From contig NZ_CADFEJ010000004.1 in the NCBI RefSeq assembly GCF_902833055.1, forward strand, positions 124,001 through 188,000: a stretch of DNA of 64,000 nt, in the 5' to 3' direction. Each line of letters begins with the position of its first letter. Positions within the stretch are counted from its first letter, which is position 1. A model generated the notes under the pieces. The model was given only the letters and a program-made list of their open reading frames with translations, was not told where the DNA came from and did not search any database. Below, piece by piece: positions 45,021-53,094 of this stretch. This DNA is from Burkholderia territorii. Lineage in GTDB: Bacteria; Pseudomonadota; Gammaproteobacteria; Burkholderiales; Burkholderiaceae. The translations under genes and the position numbers were made by a program.

Positions 45021-46403
45021 TTACCGGCTATCGGCTGCCGTCTGATGCAGCGCCTTACCTAACCACTCGCGCTTGATGGGGAGGCTATACCCCTTGCCGT
45101 ACCCCGCAGCTTCGCCCTTGGTCGCCCACCCGCCAATCGAGTGGCGAACCTCCGTAGGGCAGCCAACATCACGTAGACGGTCAGCCATCGTATGCCGGAA
45201 CTCATGTGCCGTGTGCTCCCATTTGTTTGCCCGTAGCCAGCCCGCAACGGTGGCCGATGCGCTGTCAGCGTTGCAGCCTTTGGCGTCTGACGTGTAACGC
45301 GGAAAGGCGAACTTCTGCCCAGGCTTTGCTGATGCCTTCACCCGCTGAGCCGCCCAGAGCGAATGGCCAAGGAGGGGGACCTCCCGCTCACTCGGACCAC
45401 CAGCGCCACCCTTTACGGTTCTCCAGGGCTGGTCCTTGATGACGATATGCGGCACCGGACCATCCAGCACAATCTCATCCAGCGTGAGCCCAGTGACCTC
45501 CGCGATGCGCGCGCCTGTGTCTGACGGCAGAGCCACCAACCAGCGGATGTCATCGTCCATTTCCACGCACTTCGTTTGTACAGCGGCGAGCTCGCCGGGG
45601 GTGAAGGGGATTCTCCCCTTCGTGTCCTTGCCCTCACCGGCAATCTGAAGGGACTCGAACGGGTTCGTCCGCATCAGTTCTTTTTCCCTGATGTAGGAGG
45701 CAAAGACCGCGCTGATAGTGCTGATGCGGCGGCGCACTGTCCCGGTCTTCAGGCCGGTGGCGAGTTGGCTGTCAACGTACTTGCGGGCGTCTTCCCGCGT
45801 GGCCTTGGCAAACGGTTTATCGCCAACAACATCGGTCAAGGTCTTGAATGCCGCCCGCGAGAAACCCGTGAACTTCTCATCGTCACGCTTCTTGTGGTGG
45901 CTGATATACAGCTCCAGGGCATCGCTGAGCGAATCCTCTAAGGTCCCGGCCACCATCTGCGCAGCCGTTGCCTCCACTGCCGTGAGGTATTCCGCTCCGC
46001 TTGCTTCGCGGTACACCTGTTCATCACCGTCAGCATGGGCGGTGCGCTTCTTCTCAAGGTGGTCGTGGAATAACTGCACGGCCATTTCCGTGGTCTCGTC
46101 GCGCTCTGCGCTGGGAACGATGCCCCAGGAAGCTAGGAACGCCTCAGCGTGCTTCCTGGTGGCTTTCAGGGACGATTCCGGATCAGCCCGCAGCATCCGC
46201 CACTCTTCCTCATACCGCTTGTTGAGGGCGTCAATCATGTGCGCCGCTTGGCCAACGTCAGAGGTCTTGAGGTTTATCTTTACGGTTTTCTTACCGTAGT
46301 GGTGGTGGAGGTCGCGGGGGATAGGGCGCTGGAAATAGTAGATGTCCCCGCGCAGATAGCTGTTCTTCAAGGTGAAGGTGAGCGCGCCTAGGCGTAGCTT
46401 CAT
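45021..46403 (-). CDS. Tyrosine recombinase (site-specific integrase)
   Basis: This 460-residue phage-type integrase has an N-terminal domain like those of DUF6538-type integrases (residues about 1-60, YLRGDIYYFQRPIPRDLHHHY) and a SAM-like core-binding domain (about 165-260, AFKTLTDVVGDKPFAKATRE). The catalytic domain has Arg in SDTGARIAEVTGL, His-x-x-Arg in TAHEFRHTMADRL, the second His/Trp region in SIGGWATKGEAAGYGKGY, and the likely Tyr nucleophile in GYGKGYS. It lies 85 bases from the tRNA-Leu 3' end and is transcribed in the same direction. It therefore catalyses integration and excision of this island. Confidence 0.93.
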   Translation of the reverse strand: MKLRLGALTFTLKNSYLRGDIYYFQRPIPRDLHHHYGKKTVKINLKTSDVGQAAHMIDALNKRYEEEWRMLRADPESSLKATRKHAEAFLASWGIVPSAERDETTEMAVQLFHDHLEKKRTAHADGDEQVYREASGAEYLTAVEATAAQMVAGTLEDSLSDALELYISHHKKRDDEKFTGFSRAAFKTLTDVVGDKPFAKATREDARKYVDSQLATGLKTGTVRRRISTISAVFASYIREKELMRTNPFESLQIAGEGKDTKGRIPFTPGELAAVQTKCVEMDDDIRWLVALPSDTGARIAEVTGLTLDEIVLDGPVPHIVIKDQPWRTVKGGAGGPSEREVPLLGHSLWAAQRVKASAKPGQKFAFPRYTSDAKGCNADSASATVAGWLRANKWEHTAHEFRHTMADRLRDVGCPTEVRHSIGGWATKGEAAGYGKGYSLPIKREWLGKALHQTAADSR

Positions 46404-46412
46404 AGAATGGTA

Positions 46413-46430
46413 ACCACAGAAGTTACCACA
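46413..46430. repeat. Paired ACCACA motifs beside the integrase gene
   Basis: ACCACA occurs at 46413-46418 and 46425-46430, a 12-bp period like that of the pair at the left end. Candidate arm-type binding sites that would also overlap the integrase leader. Confidence 0.35.
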
Positions 46431-46487
46431 GAAACACGCCGGGAATTACTGGAGGGCCTTACTGGATAAGGCTCTGAAGGAATTTGA

Positions 46488-46506
46488 TGGTGCCCAGGGC
46501 CGGAAT
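46488..46506. other. Right attachment site (tRNA 3' end)
   Basis: The 19 bases tggtgcccagggccggaat form the CCA end and acceptor/T-arm side of the tRNA. They match the left site at 21972-21989 apart from one base. Confidence 0.75.
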
Positions 46507-46572
46507 CGAACCGGCACGCCTTGCGGCGGGGGATTTTGAGTCCCCTGCGTCTACCAATTTCACCACCTGGGC
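46488..46572 (-). tRNA. tRNA-Leu(CAA)
   Basis: This 85-base gene starts GCCCAGGTGG on the minus strand. It has a long variable arm typical of class II tRNAs, the anticodon loop CTCAAAA with anticodon CAA, the T-arm GGTTCGATTCC, an acceptor end complementary to the start, and an encoded CCA. It reads UUG codons. The island is inserted at its 3' end and leaves it intact. Its original terminator appears to have been displaced to about 21,901-21,938. Confidence 0.93.
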
Positions 46573-46666
46573 TTTGATCCTGGCCGCGCATGCGATTGTG
46601 CGCGGCGAAACGCGAATTATGGCGGAAAACGGGGCGCCGGGCAAGCTGTCCGGCGCCGTCCGTGCG

Positions 46667-47824
46667 TTACTGACTCAGGTAGACGAACTGGCCGTGTTTC
46701 ACGATTCCCATCACGCTCGCGCGTTGATCGAGCCCGACGTGATCCTTGTCGCTGGTGTTGACGACGCCGTTCGGCACGACGAGCTCGTGCGCGCGTTCGA
46801 GCTCGCGCCGCAGCGCCGCGCGGAAGGCCGGCGTACCGGGCTGCGCCGCCTTGAGCGCGCGGCCGACCGCGTCGGCGAGGCGCGGGAACACGCCCGCCGC
46901 ATCGCCCGCGAACTGCGTGACGGTGCCGGCGCCGTATTTCGCCTCGTATGCATCCACGAACGCAAGCGCGGCCTTGCGCGCCGGATGGTCGGCGGGCAGC
47001 GTGCGTGCGACGACGACCGGCTGCGTCGGGAACAGCGTCCCGTCGACGTCCTTGCCGCCGAGCTTGATGAATTCAGGCGTCGCGATCCCGTGCGTCTGGT
47101 AGATCGCGCCCTTGTAGCCGCGCTCGATCAGCGTGCGCTGCGGCAGCACGGCCGGTGTGCCCGAGCCCGCGATCAGGATCGCGTCCGGCTTTGCCGCGAT
47201 CAGCTTCAGCGACTGGCCGGTGACGCTCGCGTCGGTGCGGTTGAAGCGCTCCGTCGCGATCACGCGGATCTTGCGGACTTCCGCGAAGCGGGTGAACTCG
47301 TTCAGCCAGCTGTCGCCGTAGCTGTCCGCGAAGCCGATGAAGCCGACCGTCTTCACGCCGTGGTTGGCCATGTAGCGCGTCATCACATCGGCCATCGCGC
47401 TGTCGCTCTGTGCCATCTTGAATGCCCAGGTCCGCGCGCCTTCCTGCGGCTCGACGATCGCGCCGGAGCCGACCAGCGTGATCATCGGCGTCTGGGCGGC
47501 CGCTACCGCATCGAGCGCCGCGAGCGCGGCCGGCGTGATGTTCGGCCCGACCACGACGTCGACGTGATCCTCGTCGACCAGCTTGCGGATGTTGCGCACG
47601 GCGGCGCCCGGGTCGGACGCGTCGTCGAGCACCGTCACCTGCAGCGGCTGCCCGGCGATGGTCTTCGGCCACATCAGGATCGCGTTCTTGCTGGTGATGC
47701 CGATCGCGGCGGCCGGGCCGGTCGACGACAGGTCGACGCCGACCTTCAGGTCGGCATGCGCGGCCGCGCAGGCGAGCACGAGAGCGGCGCCTGCGGCGCG
47801 GCGCAACATGGCGGGAAGCGTCAT
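46667..47824 (-). CDS. ABC transporter substrate-binding protein (Leu/Ile/Val-binding type)
   Basis: The 385-residue periplasmic protein is counted from the ATG at 47824, chosen for the following signal peptide (MTLPAMLRRAAGAALVLACAAAHA, cleaved after AHA near residue 24). The mature part has the peripla_BP_6 pattern: DLSSTGPAAAIG, DDASDPGAAVRNIRKLVDEDHVD, GPNITPAALA, and FIGFADSYGDSW. Such proteins bind branched-chain amino acids, amides, urea or aromatic acids. The ligand here is unknown. No permease is adjacent. A terminator separates it from the upstream cysB gene. Confidence 0.88.
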   Translation of the reverse strand: MTLPAMLRRAAGAALVLACAAAHADLKVGVDLSSTGPAAAIGITSKNAILMWPKTIAGQPLQVTVLDDASDPGAAVRNIRKLVDEDHVDVVVGPNITPAALAALDAVAAAQTPMITLVGSGAIVEPQEGARTWAFKMAQSDSAMADVMTRYMANHGVKTVGFIGFADSYGDSWLNEFTRFAEVRKIRVIATERFNRTDASVTGQSLKLIAAKPDAILIAGSGTPAVLPQRTLIERGYKGAIYQTHGIATPEFIKLGGKDVDGTLFPTQPVVVARTLPADHPARKAALAFVDAYEAKYGAGTVTQFAGDAAGVFPRLADAVGRALKAAQPGTPAFRAALRRELERAHELVVPNGVVNTSDKDHVGLDQRASVMGIVKHGQFVYLSQ

Positions 47825-47844
47825 GCGGAGATCTCCGTCGGGCA

Positions 47845-47871
47845 ATAAAAAGGGGCGCGATTTGCGCCCCT
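47845..47871 (-). terminator. Intrinsic terminator of cysB
   Basis: On the minus strand a 7-bp stem GGGGCGC/GCGCCCC is followed by TTTTTA. It lies 18 bases after the cysB stop and just before the binding-protein gene. Confidence 0.82.
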
Positions 47872-47888
47872 GTGTTTATACCTGTCCT

Positions 47889-48830
47889 TCAAAGCTCGTA
47901 CGATTCGGATTCGCCCTTGAGCGCCTGTTCGATCAGCTTGCGGTTCAGCGTCGGCGACAGCAGCTCGACGAGCGTATACACATAGCTGCGCAGGTAGGCG
48001 CCCTGCTTGAGCGCGACGCGCGTCACGTTGCTGCCGAACAGATGGCCGACCGGAATCAGCCGCAGGTTGCGGTCGCGCTCCGGGTTGAATGCGATGTCGG
48101 CCATGATGCCGACGCCGAGGCCGAGTTCGACGTAGGTCTTGATCACGTCGGCGTCGATCGCCTCGAGCACGATGTCCGGCGACAGCCCGCGCAGCGCGAA
48201 TGCGTGGTTGATCTTCTTGCGGCCGGCGAACGCGTCGTCGTACGTGATCAGCGGATATTGCGCGAGATCGTCCAGCGTGACCGGCTTGCGCTCGAGCAGC
48301 GGGTGGTCGGCGGGCACGACCGCCGCGTGATGCCACTGGAAGCAGGGCAACGACACGAGTTCCTTGTAGTCGGCGATTGCCTCGGTCGCGATCGCAAGAT
48401 CGGCCTGGTCGTGGATCACCATTTCGGCGACCTGCGTCGGGCTGCCCTGCAGGATCGACAGGTGCACCTTCGGGAAGCGCTTCTTGAACTCGGCGATCGC
48501 GGCCGGCAGCGAGTAGCGGGCCTGCGTGTGGGTGGCGGCGATCGTCAGGTTGCCCTGATCCTGTGCCGCATAATCTTTTCCGACCCTTTTAAGGCTTTCG
48601 ACTTCCTGCAGGATCCGCTCGACCGACGCGAGGATGATCCGGCCCGGCTCGGTGAGCGAGCGCACGCGCTTGCCGTGCCGCGTGAAGATCTCCACGCCCA
48701 GTTCGTCCTCCAGCTCGATGATCGCCTTCGACACCCCCGGTTGCGACGTGTAGAGCGCCTTGGCGGCCTCGGTGAGGTTGAAATTCTGCCGGACGGCCTC
48801 GCGCACGAAGCGAAATTGGTGCAGGTTCAT
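47889..48830 (-). CDS. cysB: CysB family LysR-type regulator of sulfur assimilation
   Basis: The 313-residue regulator begins MNLHQFRFVREAVRQNFNLTEAAKALYTSQPGVSKAI, the CysB/Cbl type of winged helix-turn-helix. An effector domain with TTHTQARYSLPAAI (sulfate/acetylserine site region) follows, and CysB-like IEAIDADVIKTYVELGLGVGI lies near residues 195-215. It is divergent from the sulfite reductase operon, which it presumably activates when sulfur is scarce. Sulfonate-use paralogues (SsuR) are close relatives, but the position next to cysI favours CysB. Confidence 0.92.
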   Translation of the reverse strand: MNLHQFRFVREAVRQNFNLTEAAKALYTSQPGVSKAIIELEDELGVEIFTRHGKRVRSLTEPGRIILASVERILQEVESLKRVGKDYAAQDQGNLTIAATHTQARYSLPAAIAEFKKRFPKVHLSILQGSPTQVAEMVIHDQADLAIATEAIADYKELVSLPCFQWHHAAVVPADHPLLERKPVTLDDLAQYPLITYDDAFAGRKKINHAFALRGLSPDIVLEAIDADVIKTYVELGLGVGIMADIAFNPERDRNLRLIPVGHLFGSNVTRVALKQGAYLRSYVYTLVELLSPTLNRKLIEQALKGESESYEL

Positions 48831-49046
48831 TTATAACCCTTCCGCATATCAACAGAATTTTTTAGTCGTTTGAAATATAAGGCGAGTTTATTACGATTCA
48901 CCGGAGTTTTTCAAATATGGATATCTGTTTTCGTCATTAGCAATCCAGCCGGGCAGCGGAAGGCCTGCGATGGCGGCGGAATGGAGATCCGGGCGCGACG
49001 TGGCTAGGACGTCGCGCGGTCATCACGAAAACCCTGGGGTCCCCGA
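48831..49046. promoter_or_regulatory. Divergent cysB/cysI control region
   Basis: This 216-base gap is AT-rich near cysB (48831-48940) and likely holds both promoters and CysB-binding sites. No convincing -35/-10 pair or symmetric operator can be singled out by eye. Confidence 0.4.
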
Positions 49047-50726
49047 ATGTATCAGTACGACCAGTACGACCAGACGATCGTCGACGAGCGAGTCGCGCAG
49101 TACCGCGATCAGGTGCGCCGCCGCCTGTCGGGTGAGTTGAGCGAGGACGAGTTCCGTCCGCTGCGCCTGCAGAACGGCCTGTACATGCAGCGCCACGCGT
49201 ACATGCACCGCATCGCGATTCCGTACGGCAACCTGCGCAGCGACCAACTGCGCATGCTGGCGCGCATCGCGCGCGAACACGACCGCGGCTACGGCCATTT
49301 CTCCACGCGCTCGAACATCCAGTTCAACTGGGTCCAGCTCGAAGAAACGCCCGAGATCCTCGCGAAGCTCGCGTCGGTGCAGATGCACGCGATCCAGACG
49401 TCGGGCAACTGCATTCGCAACATCACGGCCGACCAGTTCGCCGGCGTCGCGCAGGACGAGGAGATCGATCCGCGTCCGTGGTCGGAAATCCTGCGCCAGT
49501 GGTCGACGTTCCATCCCGAATTCGCATGGCTGCCGCGCAAGTTCAAGATCGCGGTGTCCGGCTCGAAGCACGATCGCGCGGCCGTGCAGATCCACGACCT
49601 CGGCGTGTACCTCAAGAAGAACGCGCAGGGCGAAGTGGTGGCCAGCATCCTCGCGGGGGGCGGCCTCGGCCGCACGCCGATCGTCGGCGCGGTGATCAAG
49701 GAAGACCTGCCGTGGCAGCACCTGCTGACCTACTGCGAAGCCGTGCTGCGCGTATATAACCGCTACGGCCGCCGCGACAACCTGTACAAGGCGCGTATCA
49801 AGATCCTCGTGAAGGCGCTGTCGCCCGCGAAGTTCGCGCAGCAGGTCGAGGAAGAGTGGCAGCACCTGAAGGACGGCCCGTCGACGCTCACGCAGGCGGA
49901 AGTCGACCGCGTGTCGCAGTTCTTCAAGCCGCCCGTCTACGAGAAGCTCGCCGACACCGACGCGTCGTTCGAACAGCACCTGCTCGAGAACAAGGCGTTC
50001 GCGCGCTGGGTCGAGCGCAACGTCGCGCCGCACAAGGTGCCGGGTTATGCCGCCGTCACGCTGTCGCTGAAGGATCACCGCGTGGCCCCGGGCGACGCGA
50101 CCGATGCGCAGATGGACCTCGTAGCCGACTGGGCCGACGCATACTCGTTCGGCGAACTGCGCGTGTCGCACGAGCAGAACCTGATTCTCGCGAACGTGAA
50201 GAAGCGCGACCTGTTCGCGTTGTGGGAAAAGGCGAAGGCGGCCGGTTTCGCGACGCCGAACATCGGCCTGCTGACCGACATCATCGCGTGCCCGGGCGGC
50301 GACTTCTGCTCGCTCGCGAACGCGAAGTCGATCCCGATCGCGCTGGCGATCCAGCAGCGTTTCGACGATCTCGACTACGTGTACGACCTGGGCGACCTGT
50401 CGCTGAACATTTCCGGTTGCATGAACTCGTGCGGCCACCATCACGTCGGCAACATCGGCATCCTCGGCGTCGACAAGGACGGCGCCGAGTGGTACCAGGT
50501 GTCGCTCGGCGGCGAGCAGGGCACGGGCCGCAACGGCGCGCGCCTCGGCCGCGTGATCGGGCCGTCGTTCTCCGCGGAGGAAGTGCCGGACGTGATCGCG
50601 AAGCTGATCGACACGTTCGTCGAGTCGCGCATCGACGGCGAGCGCTTCATCGACACGTACGACCGCATCGGCATCGCGCCGTTCAAGGAGCGCGTGTATG
50701 CGGCGCGCCAGGCAGTGAACGCGTAA
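49047..50726 (+). CDS. cysI: Sulfite reductase hemoprotein (nitrite/sulfite reductase family)
   Basis: This 559-residue siroheme enzyme reduces sulfite to sulfide. It has the two-repeat ferrite-like organisation: substrate arginines in HFSTRSNIQFNWVQL, and the 4Fe-4S/siroheme cysteines in CPGGDFCSLA and SGCMNSCGHHHVGN. It is shorter than the classical NADPH-dependent CysI, and no flavoprotein CysJ is beside it, so a ferredoxin-like donor is likely. It opens the operon cysI-DUF934-cysH-cysD-cysN-cobA. Confidence 0.93.
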   Translation: MYQYDQYDQTIVDERVAQYRDQVRRRLSGELSEDEFRPLRLQNGLYMQRHAYMHRIAIPYGNLRSDQLRMLARIAREHDRGYGHFSTRSNIQFNWVQLEETPEILAKLASVQMHAIQTSGNCIRNITADQFAGVAQDEEIDPRPWSEILRQWSTFHPEFAWLPRKFKIAVSGSKHDRAAVQIHDLGVYLKKNAQGEVVASILAGGGLGRTPIVGAVIKEDLPWQHLLTYCEAVLRVYNRYGRRDNLYKARIKILVKALSPAKFAQQVEEEWQHLKDGPSTLTQAEVDRVSQFFKPPVYEKLADTDASFEQHLLENKAFARWVERNVAPHKVPGYAAVTLSLKDHRVAPGDATDAQMDLVADWADAYSFGELRVSHEQNLILANVKKRDLFALWEKAKAAGFATPNIGLLTDIIACPGGDFCSLANAKSIPIALAIQQRFDDLDYVYDLGDLSLNISGCMNSCGHHHVGNIGILGVDKDGAEWYQVSLGGEQGTGRNGARLGRVIGPSFSAEEVPDVIAKLIDTFVESRIDGERFIDTYDRIGIAPFKERVYAARQAVNA

Positions 50727-50751
50727 CCAACCGGGTAGAAGGAATTTGCAG

Positions 50752-51294
50752 ATGGCTTCGATTATCAAGAACCGCGCAGTGATCGACGATGCATGGCAGG
50801 TTGTGCGCGCGTCGGAAGACGGTGCGCTGCCCGCGGTCGACGCGTTGCCGGCCGGCAAGGTGCTGGTGCCGTTCGCGCTGTGGCAGGCCGAGCGCGCGGC
50901 GCTCGTCGCCGCGAAGACGAAGGACGAACTCGGCGTGTGGCTCGCGCCGGACAGCGAGCCGGCCGATCTCGTGGCCGACTTCGGTGCGATCTCGCTGATC
51001 GCCGTCGATTTCCCGCGCTTCGCGGACGGCCGCGGCTACAGCATCGCACGCCTGCTGCGCGAGCGTCACGGCTGGACGGGCGAGCTGCGCGCGATCGGCG
51101 ACGTGCTGCGCGACCAGCTGCTGTACATGTCGCGTTGCGGCTTCGACGCGTTCGCGGTGCGTGCCGACAAGGACATCCGCGACGCGCTGAATGCGTTCGG
51201 CGAATTCACGCAGCGTTACCAGGGCGCGTTCGACGAGCCGGCACCGCTGTTCCGCCGCCGCGACGCCGCCGCCGACGCGAAGGTGAGCGCATGA
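50752..51294 (+). CDS. DUF934 family protein (sulfite reductase-associated)
   Basis: The 180-residue protein starts at the ATG 50752 after gaagga. A TTG two codons earlier is a poorer choice. Conserved segments are VDFPRFADGRGYSIARLLRERHGWTGELRAIGD and LYMSRCGFDAFAV, both typical of DUF934. The family sits almost invariably between this type of sulfite reductase and cysH, so a role in sulfite reduction or electron delivery is inferred. No catalytic activity is established. Its stop overlaps the cysH start by four bases. Confidence 0.88.
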   Translation: MASIIKNRAVIDDAWQVVRASEDGALPAVDALPAGKVLVPFALWQAERAALVAAKTKDELGVWLAPDSEPADLVADFGAISLIAVDFPRFADGRGYSIARLLRERHGWTGELRAIGDVLRDQLLYMSRCGFDAFAVRADKDIRDALNAFGEFTQRYQGAFDEPAPLFRRRDAAADAKVSA

Positions 51295-52034
51295 GCACCG
51301 CGACCGCACTCACGCCCGAACTCGCCGCGAAGGTCGAGCGCCTCGACGCGCTGCTCGCGCAGATCGGCGCACGCCACGAGAAGGTGAAGTTGGCGAGCAG
51401 CCTTGCCGCGGAAGACATGCTGCTCACGCACGCGATCCTCGCGAAGGGCGTGTCGATCGGCATCTTCTCGCTGAACACCGGCCGCCTGCACGCGGAAACG
51501 CTGGGCATGATCGACCGCGTGCGCGAGCGCTACGGCTACGAGATCGAGCAGTTTCATCCGCGCCAGGACGCGATCGACCAGTACGTCGCCGAGCACGGCC
51601 TGAACGCGTTCTACGAAAGCGTCGAGCTGCGCAAGTCGTGCTGCCATATCCGCAAGGTCGAGCCGCTGAACCGCGCGCTGGCCGACGTCGGCGCATGGGT
51701 CACGGGCCAGCGCCGCGAGCAGTCGGTCACGCGAGCGGAGCTGCACGAGGAAGAGCGGGACGAAGCGCGCGGAATCGCGAAATACAACCCGCTCGCCGAC
51801 TGGACGGAAGCCGACGTGTGGGCGTACCTGAAGGCGTTCGACGTGCCGGTCAACCCGCTGCATGCGCGCGGCTACCCGAGCATCGGCTGCGAGCCGTGCA
51901 CGCGCGCGATCCGTCCCGGCGAGGACAGCCGCGCGGGCCGCTGGTGGTGGGAATCGCGCGACACGAAGGAATGCGGGCTGCACATCACGATCACGCCGAT
52001 TCCCGCGAATGCCGAAGCCGGCGCCGCGCACTGA
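51291..52034 (+). CDS. cysH: Phosphoadenylyl/adenylyl-sulfate reductase
   Basis: The 247-residue thioredoxin-dependent reductase produces sulfite from activated sulfate. The nucleotide-binding PP-loop region is SSLAAEDMLLTHAI. SLNTGRLHAETL follows. Two cysteine pairs, SCCHIRKVEPL and GCEPCTRAI, bind a 4Fe-4S cluster. The four-cysteine form usually acts on APS directly, which fits the absence of a cysC kinase and of a CysC domain on CysN here. The C-terminal KECGLH holds the catalytic cysteine. Open sequence upstream of the ATG is a shadow of DUF934. Confidence 0.93.
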   Translation: MSTATALTPELAAKVERLDALLAQIGARHEKVKLASSLAAEDMLLTHAILAKGVSIGIFSLNTGRLHAETLGMIDRVRERYGYEIEQFHPRQDAIDQYVAEHGLNAFYESVELRKSCCHIRKVEPLNRALADVGAWVTGQRREQSVTRAELHEEERDEARGIAKYNPLADWTEADVWAYLKAFDVPVNPLHARGYPSIGCEPCTRAIRPGEDSRAGRWWWESRDTKECGLHITITPIPANAEAGAAH

Positions 52035-52109
52035 AAGCCGACAAGAAACCGAATATTGCGTCGCCCGCGCGAGCGGGCGGCACGAACCCAGAAGAGAAGG
52101 ACTGAAATC

Positions 52110-53072
52110 ATGAGCACGACGCTCGAGCAATCCGCCTTTGCCCCGCCCACCGGTGCCGACAGCCGCATGGGCCACCTCGACTGGCTCGAAGCCGAGTCGA
52201 TCCACATCCTGCGCGAACTCGTTGCCGAATGCAGCAAGCCGGCGCTGTTGTTCTCGGGCGGCAAGGACTCGGTCGTCGTGCTGCACCTCGCGCTGAAGGC
52301 GTTCGGCCTCGGCGCGAACCGCAGGACGACGCTGCCGTTCCCGCTCGTGCACATCGACACGGGCCACAACTACGAGGAAGTGATCGACTTCCGCGATCGC
52401 CGCGCGCAGGAGCTCGGCGCCGAGCTGGTGGTCGGCCACGTCGAGGATTCGATCAAGCGCGGCACGGTCGTGCTGCGCCGCGAAACCGATTCGCGCAACG
52501 CCGCGCAGGCCGTCACGCTGCTCGAGACGATCGAGCAGCACGGCTACACGGCGCTGATCGGCGGCGCGCGCCGCGACGAAGAGAAGGCGCGCGCGAAGGA
52601 GCGGATCTTCTCGTTCCGCGACGAATTCGGCCAGTGGGACCCGAAGGCGCAGCGCCCGGAACTGTGGAGCCTGTACAACGCACGCCTGCACAACGGCGAG
52701 CACCTGCGCGTGTTTCCGATCTCGAACTGGACCGAGCTCGACGTGTGGCAGTACATCGCGCGCGAGAACCTCGAACTGCCGTCGATCTACTACGCGCACC
52801 AGCGCGAGATCGTGCGCCGCAACGGTCTGCTCGTGCCGGTCACGCCGCTCACGCCGATGCGTGACGGCGAGACGAGCGAGCTCGCGCAGGTGCGCTTCCG
52901 CACGGTCGGCGACATCAGCTGCACGTGCCCGGTCGAGAGCGACGCGGACGACGTCGAGAAGATCATCGCCGAGACGGCGGTGACCGAGATCACCGAACGC
53001 GGCGCGACCCGGATGGACGACCAGGCATCCGAAGCCGCGATGGAACAGCGCAAGAAGCAAGGTTATTTCTGA
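52110..53072 (+). CDS. cysD: Sulfate adenylyltransferase subunit 2
   Basis: The 320-residue small subunit of ATP sulfurylase makes APS from sulfate and ATP. It contains the PP-loop FSGGKDSVVVLHLA, FPLVHIDTGHNYEEV, DSIKRGTVV, GGARRDEEKARAKERIFSF and the C-terminal MDDQASEAAMEQRKKQGYF, all conserved in CysD. Its N-terminal MGHLDWLEAESIHILRE is typical. It precedes cysN by 22 bases and works as a CysDN complex. Confidence 0.96.
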   Translation: MSTTLEQSAFAPPTGADSRMGHLDWLEAESIHILRELVAECSKPALLFSGGKDSVVVLHLALKAFGLGANRRTTLPFPLVHIDTGHNYEEVIDFRDRRAQELGAELVVGHVEDSIKRGTVVLRRETDSRNAAQAVTLLETIEQHGYTALIGGARRDEEKARAKERIFSFRDEFGQWDPKAQRPELWSLYNARLHNGEHLRVFPISNWTELDVWQYIARENLELPSIYYAHQREIVRRNGLLVPVTPLTPMRDGETSELAQVRFRTVGDISCTCPVESDADDVEKIIAETAVTEITERGATRMDDQASEAAMEQRKKQGYF

Positions 53073-53094
53073 AGCACACGAGGACATTCACATC

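Larger units (their letters stand above)
21972..46506. mobile_element. Genomic island integrated in tRNA-Leu(CAA)
   Basis: The segment of about 24.5 kb is bounded by imperfect direct repeats of the tRNA-Leu 3' end. A tyrosine integrase reads inward next to the tRNA. GC content is visibly lower than in the flanking core, and there are two insertion sequences, gene remnants and an H-NS-like gene. Cargo includes a type I secretion operon with an RTX protein. No conjugation or replication genes are visible, so the element is probably non-self-transmissible. Paired short repeats near each end may be integrase arm sites. Confidence 0.85.

Noticed and set aside
46484..47848. 454-codon plus-strand ORF spanning the tRNA and the binding-protein gene
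   Set aside because: It starts inside the tRNA and runs antisense to a gene with a signal peptide and family motifs.
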